Origin: an uncultured bacterium
GTDB lineage: Bacteria > Actinomycetota > Coriobacteriia > Coriobacteriales > Coriobacteriaceae
DNA length: 7,642 bases
NCBI GenBank assembly: GCA_905215205.1
Contig: CAJMPK010000069.1
Location: 1-7,642 of the forward strand
Direction of reading: 5' to 3'
The notes below the pieces were generated by a model. It saw nothing but the letters and a program-made list of their open reading frames with translations. It did not search any database and was not told the DNA's origin. Below, piece by piece: positions 1 through 5,285 of this stretch (position 1 is the stretch's first letter; each line of letters opens with the position of its first letter). A program made the position numbers and the translations under genes.

Positions 1-1785
1 CGACTTGCCAGGCTTCTCGGGCTTGGTGGTGGGCTGCTCGGGCTTAGCGGGCTGCTCGGGGGTACCGGGCTGCTCGGGAGTACCAGGCTGCTCGGGAGTG
101 CCAGGCTGATCCGGGGTTACCGGGTCGGTGGCAAGAGCGTCCTTGGCGTAGGTGATGGACACCTTGAGGCCGTTGGTCTCGGTGTTCAGGTCGCTCGGGG
201 TGAAGGGCTGGTCGAAGTTCTCAGCCTTCAGATAGGCGCGCATCTCCTGGAGCAAGGCCTTGCACTTGACGTAGGTGTTCTCGGTGGCAGCATTGCCGGC
301 CTTGTTTGCCAGGGCGGTACGGGCCTCGGTGCCCTCGGTGGCCTGCATGACCTCGTCGACTTCCAAGTTCTGCTCGACGAGCTCGTTCTGGAGGGCGTCG
401 AGGTAGGTGCGGACGTTGACGCCGAGCAGCTCGGGATGCTCGAAGCAGAGGGAGCTGATGTCCATGAGGACGTAATTGATGGAGTTCTCGGGTTCTTCGT
501 TGTTTACGATGTCCGTCTCTTTGCAGTGATCGTAGGAGACGGTCTGGTCGCTGAAATACGGGCTAACCTCGGTGAGCAGTGCGGAGTAGAAGGGGATGGC
601 GACGGAGTACGCGGCGCGGGAGAGCATTTCCCATTGGATGGTTGCGATCTCGGGATCGAGGCCATCGCGAATCTGGAAGAGGTTGATCTCGCTGTTGCTT
701 TCGGTACCGATGGCGTAGGCGCCGTCGGTGTTAGCGTTGAGGCCCGGGGCCTTCTCGCCGCGGTTGCCAAACGCGCGGATCATCTCAAAGGTGTTCCAGT
801 TGGATTTGCCAGGCTGGAAGAACAGGGGCTGTGCCTCGAAGGGCAGAGCGCCGGTCGTGGCGCGGGCGTTTTCGCGCGTGTCCTTTACGATCTTATAGTC
901 GGTGCCCTCGGTGAGCGGCGCATCGAAGTAAGCGCGACCCTGGACATAACGTGTCCAAGAGTGCATGGCATTTTCGCTAATTTCCTCGCCGTAGGTCTGG
1001 GCAACGTCGAACTGGCCATCATCGAAGTACTTGGCGAAGCCCTTCTCCTTGGGCATAGATTCGATGCCCTCGGAGTGGAGGCAGTTCTCGGTGTCGTTGA
1101 GGTCAACCTTGTAGTTGAGGTTGCCGATGTTGGGGTTAAGCGAGGCGATGTCATCGGTGAGCTTCATGGCGATCCACTGATGGCCGGAAAGTGCGGCGAA
1201 CAGCCAGGTCTCATTGTTGTCGGAGATGATAATCTGGTCGTTGCCGCAGGCGCCCTGGTCGTCGATGATCTTGCCGAGGAGCTCGACACCCTCACGTGCC
1301 GTGGCGCTTTCGCCCAAGATTACGCTGCCGTAGCTATTTTCGCCAATGCCAGTATCGGTCAGGGGGTCCGCAGCCTTGGCAGCTGCATTCATGTAGGTGG
1401 TCAGCGTGGCGGAGCAGGAGACACCCTTCTCGTTGATGCCAGCCTCGGAGTAGGCATCCCAGCGCTCGTCCCACTGACTGGGGTGGTCACGCACATAGGT
1501 GTAGCGATACGAGGTCTTGGTCGAGGTATACACGAATGCAGACTCATCCGAGCTGTAGGTGTGACCAGGGCCAAACGAAGGCTCGATGCCAAAGTGCTTG
1601 AGGTAACGCTTGCGGTAGTCCTCAGCACGGCCGTAGTACGTATTACCGTCGGCCGTCAGCTTGTTGCCCATATAGACCTGCGTGCAGGCGAGCGCAGAGG
1701 TCGGCATGGACATGATGGTTGCAGCTCCAAAGGCGAGGCCTATGCCTAGCTTCTTGAGCGCGTTGACGGGGTGAGTTTTCCTCAT
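1..1785 (-). CDS. Secreted C69-family dipeptidase (N-terminal nucleophile Cys peptidase), 3' end missing
   Basis: An open frame of 595 codons runs from the ATG at 1785 to the window edge without a stop, so the C-terminus is missing. It starts with a signal peptide: basic RKTH, a hydrophobic stretch at about residues 13-27, then ALA just before Cys34. In peptidase family C69 (PepD-like, Ntn hydrolase fold) the catalytic Cys must be N-terminal, so signal peptidase cleavage after Ala33 would expose it. Further family signatures are CTQVYMGNKLTADGNTYYGR (34-53) followed by AED, AGINEKGVSCSAT (115-127), and a later ETWLFAALSGHQWIAMKL stretch. The family cleaves dipeptides; substrates here are unknown. 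From about residue 555 a Pro/Glu/Gln/Thr linker with PGTPEQ repeats begins, suggesting a wall-spanning stalk and surface attachment, but the anchor lies outside the window. The start is supported by GGGAGGG (1789-1795). Family call is firm; function detail is inferred. Confidence 0.93.
   Translation of the reverse strand, partial: MRKTHPVNALKKLGIGLAFGAATIMSMPTSALACTQVYMGNKLTADGNTYYGRAEDYRKRYLKHFGIEPSFGPGHTYSSDESAFVYTSTKTSYRYTYVRDHPSQWDERWDAYSEAGINEKGVSCSATLTTYMNAAAKAADPLTDTGIGENSYGSVILGESATAREGVELLGKIIDDQGACGNDQIIISDNNETWLFAALSGHQWIAMKLTDDIASLNPNIGNLNYKVDLNDTENCLHSEGIESMPKEKGFAKYFDDGQFDVAQTYGEEISENAMHSWTRYVQGRAYFDAPLTEGTDYKIVKDTRENARATTGALPFEAQPLFFQPGKSNWNTFEMIRAFGNRGEKAPGLNANTDGAYAIGTESNSEINLFQIRDGLDPEIATIQWEMLSRAAYSVAIPFYSALLTEVSPYFSDQTVSYDHCKETDIVNNEEPENSINYVLMDISSLCFEHPELLGVNVRTYLDALQNELVEQNLEVDEVMQATEGTEARTALANKAGNAATENTYVKCKALLQEMRAYLKAENFDQPFTPSDLNTETNGLKVSITYAKDALATDPVTPDQPGTPEQPGTPEQPGTPEQPAKPEQPTTKPEKPGKS
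34..105 (-). repeat. 18-bp tandem repeat encoding PGTPEQ units
   Basis: Four consecutive 18-bp units inside the dipeptidase gene encode PGTPEQ three times and then PAKPEQ (residues 561-584). It continues toward the window edge as a degenerate Lys/Pro/Thr/Glu stretch. Such Pro-rich low-complexity segments usually form extended linkers through the Gram-positive wall. Tandem identity at the DNA level means copy number may vary between strains. Confidence 0.9.
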
Positions 1786-1804
1786 TTTCCCTCCCAGCGT
1801 GCGA

Positions 1805-1828
1805 AAGCCCTCTGTCGCCAGAGGGCTT
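1805..1828 (-). promoter_or_regulatory. 5' leader hairpin of the dipeptidase mRNA
   Basis: A perfect 10-bp inverted repeat, AAGCCCTCTG paired with CAGAGGGCTT, surrounds a 4-base loop that reads GCGA (a GNRA tetraloop) on the minus strand. It ends about 9 nt before the GGGAGGG ribosome binding site. Only three T residues follow, so it is a poor intrinsic terminator. A role in mRNA stability, translation control or attenuation is inferred; the structure itself is plain in the sequence. Confidence 0.6.
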
Positions 1829-1833
1829 CAGCC

Positions 1834-1845
1834 AATAAAGACACC
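1834..1845 (-). repeat. Direct repeat copy 1 (GGTGTCTTTATT on minus strand)
   Basis: This 12-mer recurs with one mismatch at 1958-1969 (GGCGTCTTTATT on the minus strand), 124 bp apart and in the same orientation. This copy sits just 5' of the leader hairpin. It may be a regulator binding site or chance similarity in AT-rich sequence. Confidence 0.35.
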
Positions 1846-1882
1846 TCATTAGCGTAACGAACTAGAAACAATATTCATCTAT

Positions 1883-1895
1883 GTAAGAAACTTAC
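1883..1895. promoter_or_regulatory. Small dyad GTAAG-AAA-CTTAC
   Basis: A perfect 5-bp inverted repeat with a 3-bp centre lies in the dipeptidase leader, downstream of the candidate promoter. It could be an operator or a minor RNA hairpin. There is no independent support for a function. Confidence 0.3.
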
Positions 1896-1930
1896 TCGAT
1901 AAGCGTGATGAAATATGCGATGAGCGGTTA

Positions 1931-1959
1931 ATTGTACTCAGTTTATAGCTTTACTTTAA
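1931..1959 (-). promoter_or_regulatory. Candidate promoter for the dipeptidase gene
   Basis: On the minus strand TTAAAG (1959-1954, three of six matches to the -35 consensus) and TACAAT (1936-1931, five of six to the -10 consensus) are spaced by 17 bp. A start point near 1924 would give a leader of about 140 nt containing the dyad and hairpin. AT-rich sequence makes chance matches likely, so this is tentative. Confidence 0.35.
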
Positions 1960-1969
1960 TAAAGACGCC
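1958..1969 (-). repeat. Direct repeat copy 2 (GGCGTCTTTATT on minus strand)
   Basis: Second copy of the 12-mer found at 1834-1845, one mismatch. It overlaps the candidate -35 element of the dipeptidase promoter, which is where a regulator site would be plausible. Significance is unproven. Confidence 0.35.
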
Positions 1970-2026
1970 CTGTAATTACTGTAGTCGAATAAAGTAGCTG
2001 GGAATGCCCGAAATGAAAATCCCCTA

Positions 2027-2049
2027 CTGTTTGGCAAATGCATAAACAG
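2027..2049 (-). terminator. Weak stem-loop after the kinase-microprotein genes
   Basis: CTGTTT and AAACAG form a 6-bp stem around an 11-base loop, about 43 bp past the microprotein stop. On the minus strand it is followed by TAGGGGATTTTCATTT, which is only partly T-rich. It is the best terminator candidate for this transcript but is weak. Confidence 0.25.
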
Positions 2050-2091
2050 CGGGAGAGTCGATAACTGGATGAATATCATACCAATGTGGAT

Positions 2092-2184
2092 TTACTTCTT
2101 TCGGCGGTGAATCACATTGATGGCGTAACCGACGAGCATGGCCAAGACGATGACGATAAAGCCGATCAGGGGATTGTCGTTCAT
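2092..2184 (-). CDS. 30-aa single-pass membrane microprotein, coupled to the lipid kinase
   Basis: I do not recognise a family. The frame ATG (2184) to TAA (2092) encodes 30 residues: a short acidic/polar N-terminus (MNDNP), one hydrophobic helix LIGFIVIVLAMLVGYAINVI (residues 6-25), and a basic tail HRRKK. The positive-inside rule predicts the N-terminus outside and the tail in the cytoplasm. A perfect AGGAGG lies 5 nt before the ATG and overlaps the TAG stop of the upstream lipid kinase, so translational coupling is likely. Both the site and the clean helix-plus-basic-end pattern argue that this is a real gene, although no homologue can be checked here. It might tether or modulate the kinase at the membrane; that is inference from position only. 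Confidence 0.72.
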   Translation of the reverse strand: MNDNPLIGFIVIVLAMLVGYAINVIHRRKK

Positions 2185-2189
2185 GGGGT

Positions 2190-2195
2190 CCTCCT
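2190..2195 (-). promoter_or_regulatory. AGGAGG ribosome binding site of the microprotein, overlapping the kinase stop
   Basis: The hexamer AGGAGG on the minus strand begins with the last two bases of the kinase TAG stop codon and lies 5 nt before the microprotein ATG. Perfect complementarity to the 16S anti-Shine-Dalgarno at ideal spacing decides the microprotein start. Confidence 0.8.
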
Positions 2196-3108
2196 ATTTT
2201 CCGAGCGGGGAGAATTCGACGATGAGGTCGAGGCATTGCGGAAGCGCGCGGGCTCCAAAGACGCCCGAATTGCTGGAGATAATCTCGCCATCGAACTGCA
2301 TGCCCAGCGATGGCGTGCAGGTGATCTTGGCTTCCTTGGTCTGGATGATCTTAAACTGCGGACGGCCGAGCACTTTGCCAGCGGGGTCGAGCGCGGCGGT
2401 AATTACCGTGGGGAGCAGCTGCACCGTGCGCACGGGTTCAATAACGGCGATGTCGACCATGCCGTCGTTCATGCGGCAGCTGGGGAATAGGTTGATGTCG
2501 TTTTGGATGACTGAGGTATTGCCCGCCATGCAGCAGATGCCGTCGAGCTCCTCGACAATGCCGTCGTGTTCAATGGTAAAGTGCGCCACCGTGGGGTTGG
2601 GCGTGGCGAGCGCGGAGAGAAAGTAGGCGATCTCGCCAATGTCGTTTTTGGCGGGAGCGGCCTTCATCATGATCTCGGCGTCGAAGCCCGAACCGGCGAT
2701 GATGATAAAGCCGTGGCGCTTCTCGTTACCGTTCTCGTCGAGCCAAAAGAGCTCACCCATGTCCACTTTGACCGTGCGGCCGGCGCGGCAAGCCTTGGCA
2801 AGCGCCGCCGCCTCGGGGGCATTGCCGATGTTGTTAAAGAACAGGCAGGCCGTGCCGGAGGGGAAGACGAGCGTAGGGACACCGCACCCGCGCATCTGGT
2901 CGAGCACGTTGGAGACGGTGCCGTCGCCGCCCGAAACGACTACGCGGTCGAACTCACGAACGTCCGTCACCGCGTCCTCGGGCTCCATGCCATCGCCGAT
3001 AAAGCGCATTACGACCTCGTCGCCGCCCTGTGCAAGGGCGTGCGTGAATGCGTAGATTTCATCGGAGCTGGGACCCGATGCCGGGTTGTGGATGATAAGG
3101 CAGCGCAT
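2194..3108 (-). CDS. Diacylglycerol kinase family lipid kinase (YegS/BmrU type)
   Basis: This 304-aa protein has the usual length and layout of the bacterial DAGK_cat family, which phosphorylates diacylglycerol or related lipids with ATP at the inner face of the membrane. Visible motifs are HNPASG (7-12), the nucleotide-binding GGDGT (60-64), FPSGTACLFFNNIG (82-95), GSGFDAE (139-145) and FDGE (272-275), the region that carries family catalytic acidic residues. An oddity is Cys88: the GTxN motif normally has Asn there. The exact lipid substrate cannot be told from sequence. Start ATG at 3108 fits the conserved N-terminal strand (MRCLIIHNP); the ribosome binding site (GGGAA, about 9 nt upstream) is weak. 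It is divergent from rnd and followed, after its TAG, by the coupled membrane microprotein in the same frame. Confidence 0.9.
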   Translation of the reverse strand: MRCLIIHNPASGPSSDEIYAFTHALAQGGDEVVMRFIGDGMEPEDAVTDVREFDRVVVSGGDGTVSNVLDQMRGCGVPTLVFPSGTACLFFNNIGNAPEAAALAKACRAGRTVKVDMGELFWLDENGNEKRHGFIIIAGSGFDAEIMMKAAPAKNDIGEIAYFLSALATPNPTVAHFTIEHDGIVEELDGICCMAGNTSVIQNDINLFPSCRMNDGMVDIAVIEPVRTVQLLPTVITAALDPAGKVLGRPQFKIIQTKEAKITCTPSLGMQFDGEIISSNSGVFGARALPQCLDLIVEFSPLGK

Positions 3109-3136
3109 ACTTACGTTCCCGTTCTGTGACTAACCG

Positions 3137-3144
3137 AGTATAGT
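3137..3144. promoter_or_regulatory. Overlapping divergent -10 boxes between lipid kinase and rnd
   Basis: In the 98-bp gap the sequence AGTATAGT contains TATAGT on the plus strand (3139-3144) and TATACT on the minus strand (3142-3137), each matching the -10 consensus at five of six positions. The plus strand has TTCCCG 17 bp upstream as a weak -35; the minus strand has no good -35. If both are used, the two polymerases would compete. Tentative. Confidence 0.35.
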
Positions 3145-3206
3145 TGTAGGGCAATGCCGATATCCTACCCGTGTTTTTCGGGCCTAACCTTATTCGATGG
3201 GTTGAT

Positions 3207-4340
3207 ATGTACATTTCCACACATCAGGCTCTGGTCGACTTTTGCCAGCGCGCCCGCAAGTTCGACGCGATCGCCGTCGACACCGAGTTTTTGCGCGAGC
3301 GCACGTTTCATCCGCGCCTGTGCCTGGTCCAGATTGCCACCCCCGCCGAGAGTGTCGCTGTCGATCCGCTGGTGATCGACGACCTGTCGCCGCTGGCCGA
3401 GCTTATGGCAGACGAAGGCGTGGTCAAGGTATTCCATGCTTGCTCTCAAGACATGGAGGTTATGCTCCATACTGTGGGTGCGCTGCCGCGACCGATTTTT
3501 GACACACAGGTTGCCGCCGCCTTTTTGGGCGAGCGCCAGCAGATTTCGTATGGCGCGCTTGTTCAGACGTTCTGCGGCGTATCGCTGCCCAAGACCGAGT
3601 CGCTGACCGATTGGTCGCGTCGCCCGCTGAGCGATAAGCAGATCGAATACGCGATCGACGATGTGAAGTACTTGATCGTCGCCTATACCGAGATGATGAG
3701 CCGCCTGCGCGAGCTGGGCCGCGTGGATTGGGTGCTCGACGAGTTGCGTCCTCTGGCCGACGAGTCGCACTACCGTGCCGATCGCCATGAGGCATTCCGC
3801 AAGGTCAAGCGCATCAACTCGTGCAGTCGCCATCAGCTGGGCATCGCGCGCGAACTTGCCGCCTGGCGTGAGGACCGCGCCGAGCGGCGCAACATACCGC
3901 GCAAGTGGGTTATGTCCGACGATACGCTGTTGGCCCTGGTTAAGCGTAATCCCGTGCGTGTTGAGGAGTTCCGCAGCATTCGCGGTACCGACCAACTGGG
4001 GGAGCGCGACGTGGACGGCGCGCTGATGGCCATCAAGCGCGGCGCGAGCTGCCCGCACGACCGCCTGCCGCTTATGGTGCGCGGGCATCGCCAGGTCTCT
4101 CCGGAGCTGGAGAGCGTGACGGATCTCATGTACGCGCTCATCCGCCTGGTTGCCGAGCGCTCGGGCGTGGCGACTTCGGTCATTGCCTCGCGCGATGACC
4201 TGGCCGACTACATTGAGCATCCTGAGCAAAGTCCCCTGCGCGAAGGCTGGCGTTTTGAGCTTGTGGGTTCGCGTCTGGACGACCTGCTCTCGGGCAATAT
4301 GGGACTCACCGTAAAGGACGGAAAGATCGAACTTTTATAG
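3207..4340 (+). CDS. rnd: Ribonuclease D (DEDDy 3'-5' exoribonuclease)
   Basis: A 377-aa protein closely following the RNase D plan, which trims 3' ends of tRNA precursors and other structured RNAs. The exonuclease domain (about 1-170) shows the DEDDy metal-binding residues: Asp25 and Glu27 in AVDTEF, Asp82 in HACSQDME, and the Tyr148/Asp152 pair in IEYAIDDVKYL. Further hallmarks are RTFHPRLCLVQIA, DTQVAAAF and KTESLTDWSRRPL. An HRDC nucleic-acid-binding domain follows at about 208-285, then a C-terminal helical region as in the E. coli enzyme. The ATG at 3207 is chosen because MYISTHQAL aligns with the usual N-terminus; a GTG at 3171 would add 12 unconserved residues. The ribosome binding site is weak (GATGGG). 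Divergent from the lipid kinase gene. No missing catalytic residue. Confidence 0.95.
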   Translation: MYISTHQALVDFCQRARKFDAIAVDTEFLRERTFHPRLCLVQIATPAESVAVDPLVIDDLSPLAELMADEGVVKVFHACSQDMEVMLHTVGALPRPIFDTQVAAAFLGERQQISYGALVQTFCGVSLPKTESLTDWSRRPLSDKQIEYAIDDVKYLIVAYTEMMSRLRELGRVDWVLDELRPLADESHYRADRHEAFRKVKRINSCSRHQLGIARELAAWREDRAERRNIPRKWVMSDDTLLALVKRNPVRVEEFRSIRGTDQLGERDVDGALMAIKRGASCPHDRLPLMVRGHRQVSPELESVTDLMYALIRLVAERSGVATSVIASRDDLADYIEHPEQSPLREGWRFELVGSRLDDLLSGNMGLTVKDGKIELL

Positions 4341-4424
4341 TTTCGCGGTTTAGCCGGGCGCTGCAAACGTTCTAGAGCGGTAATGCCGAAACATCGATGC
4401 TGATTTGCTTGTCAGCTGAGTGGG

Positions 4425-4430
4425 TAGAAT
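4425..4430 (+). promoter_or_regulatory. Candidate -10 box for the zinc metallopeptidase
   Basis: TAGAAT (five of six consensus matches) lies 36 bp before the metallopeptidase ATG in the 125-bp gap after rnd. No well-spaced -35 is seen: TTGCTT at 4405-4410 leaves a spacer of only 14 bp. Low confidence; otherwise this gap shows no clear terminator for rnd. Confidence 0.28.
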
Positions 4431-4453
4431 GCCTCCAACGTGTAACTCGATTC

Positions 4454-4458
4454 GGAGG
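4454..4458 (+). promoter_or_regulatory. GGAGG ribosome binding site deciding the metallopeptidase start
   Basis: GGAGG with 7 nt to the ATG at 4466 selects that codon over the in-frame ATG at 4397, which would place this site inside the coding region and add 23 residues with no family resemblance. Confidence 0.8.
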
Positions 4459-4465
4459 AATTCGC

Positions 4466-5170
4466 ATGCCCTATTACTATGGTTACGGCTTTGGCATCGA
4501 TCCGCTGTACCTGTTGGTTGTTCTTGTTTGTACGGTGCTCGGTCTTGCGGCGCAGAGCTATATCAACTCGACGTACAAGACCTGGTCCAAGGTTCGCTCG
4601 GACGGCGACACGGGTGCCACGGTCGCTCGCCGCATGCTTGACGCCAACGGTTGCAACGTCGTGGGCATCAAGGGCGTGGCTGGTGAGCTCACCGACCACT
4701 ACAACCCGCAGGATAACAACCTGTATCTCTCGGATGCCAACCGTTCGGGCGGGTCGGTCGCAAGCGTTGCCGTGGCCTGCCACGAGGCGGGCCATGCCGC
4801 CCAGCGTCAAAGCGGTTACGCCATGATGAAGGTGCGCACCGCCCTGGTCCCAGTCGTCAACTTTACCCAGAACACCTGGACCATCGTGTTGCTCTTGGGC
4901 CTGTTTATGAACATTGCCGGGCTCACGACCCTCGCGTTGATCTTCTTCTCGTTTAGCGTACTGTTCCAACTCGTTACGTTGCCTGTCGAGATTGACGCCA
5001 GCCGACGCGCCGTGGCGTACATCGAGCAGTCGGGCATGAGTTCCAAGCAGGTCAACGGCGCCAAGAAGGTGCTGACGGCGGCCGCGCTTACCTATGTGGC
5101 CGCAGCGCTCACTTCGATCATTCAGCTGCTCTACCTTATGGCTCGCTACAACAGAAACTCCAACCGATAA
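4466..5170 (+). CDS. YugP-type neutral zinc metallopeptidase, membrane protein
   Basis: A 234-aa integral membrane protein of the Zn_peptidase_2 family (B. subtilis YugP type). After a Tyr/Gly-rich start (MPYYYGYGFGIDP) comes a first helix (about 14-34). A cytosolic or external loop then carries the segment VARRMLDANG (53-62) and the zinc motif HEAGH (106-110). Hydrophobic segments follow at about 139-172 and 205-228. LPVEIDASRRA (172-182) probably supplies the third zinc ligand, Glu175, as in gluzincin-like peptidases. The fold and active site thus look intact. The biological substrate of the family is not established, so a role in membrane protein or envelope quality control is only a guess. 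It stands alone between rnd and a strong hairpin, so is probably monocistronic. Confidence 0.93.
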   Translation: MPYYYGYGFGIDPLYLLVVLVCTVLGLAAQSYINSTYKTWSKVRSDGDTGATVARRMLDANGCNVVGIKGVAGELTDHYNPQDNNLYLSDANRSGGSVASVAVACHEAGHAAQRQSGYAMMKVRTALVPVVNFTQNTWTIVLLLGLFMNIAGLTTLALIFFSFSVLFQLVTLPVEIDASRRAVAYIEQSGMSSKQVNGAKKVLTAAALTYVAAALTSIIQLLYLMARYNRNSNR

Positions 5171-5186
5171 CAAATTGGGTCGCTGG

Positions 5187-5216
5187 GCGCCGCGGGGATT
5201 CGTGTCCCCGCGGCGC
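5187..5216 (+). terminator. GC-rich hairpin after the zinc metallopeptidase
   Basis: GCGCCGCGGGG pairs perfectly with CCCCGCGGCGC across an 8-base loop (ATTCGTGT), starting 16 bp past the metallopeptidase stop. The 11-bp stem is very stable. No T-tract follows (TGTACTATG), so it is not a classic intrinsic terminator, but high-GC actinobacteria often use such U-poor hairpins. It separates this gene from xseA. Confidence 0.6.
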
Positions 5217-5241
5217 TGTACTATGTGTTGGACTTGAATTT

Positions 5242-5264
5242 GCGCAGGGCCGAAGCCCCTGTGC
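5242..5264 (+). promoter_or_regulatory. Second hairpin, in the xseA leader
   Basis: GCGCAGGG pairs with CCCTGTGC (8 bp including one G-U pair) around the 7-base loop CCGAAGC. It ends 9 nt before the xseA ribosome binding site and could affect its translation. It may equally be a byproduct of GC-rich sequence. Confidence 0.35.
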
Positions 5265-5273
5265 ACGATGACG

Positions 5274-5281
5274 AAAGGAGG
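5274..5281 (+). promoter_or_regulatory. AAAGGAGG ribosome binding site deciding a GTG start for xseA
   Basis: The strong site AAAGGAGG is 4 nt before GTG at 5286. The alternative in-frame ATG at 5268 lies before this site and has no Shine-Dalgarno sequence of its own, so the GTG is preferred. Confidence 0.7.
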
Positions 5282-5285
5282 CTGC

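Larger units (their letters stand above)
1786..2091. other. AT-rich intergenic region between dipeptidase and microprotein genes
   Basis: This 306-bp stretch is clearly more AT-rich than its surroundings and holds no convincing coding frame. Seen in it, from left to right: the dipeptidase ribosome binding site, a 10-bp hairpin, a 12-bp near-direct repeat (two copies), a GTAAG-AAA-CTTAC dyad, a candidate minus-strand promoter, and a weak CTGTTT/AAACAG stem that may end the kinase-microprotein transcript. It most likely serves as the leader and promoter of the dipeptidase gene. Confidence 0.7.

Noticed and set aside
436..1749. Long plus-strand open frame (437 codons) opposite the dipeptidase gene
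   Set aside because: It lies antisense to a frame with unmistakable C69 signatures and a signal peptide. Its translation is a low-complexity Val/Gly/Ala/Asp-rich product typical of the antisense frame of GC-rich genes, and it lacks a ribosome binding site.
1805..1828. Hairpin as a plus-strand intrinsic terminator
   Set aside because: There is no plus-strand gene to its left to terminate, and no T-tract follows on that strand.
1786..1924. Riboswitch or T-box in the dipeptidase leader
   Set aside because: Apart from one simple hairpin and a tiny dyad I could not recognise any conserved riboswitch or T-box core in the leader.
2024..2236. 70-codon minus-strand frame across the kinase end and the microprotein
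   Set aside because: It is out of phase with both, rich in Arg/Pro/His, and starts inside the kinase without a ribosome binding site. The 30-codon frame with AGGAGG is the better gene.
2086..3129. Several plus-strand open frames opposite the lipid kinase
   Set aside because: The minus-strand kinase has all family motifs; these frames show none and overlap one another.
3171..3206. Upstream GTG start for rnd
   Set aside because: It adds 12 residues that do not match RNase D N-termini and overlaps the promoter region; the ATG at 3207 fits the family.
3165..4229. Long minus-strand open frame (354 codons) opposite rnd
   Set aside because: The plus strand encodes complete RNase D with all DEDDy residues. 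The antisense product has no recognisable domain and is explained by codon bias in GC-rich DNA.
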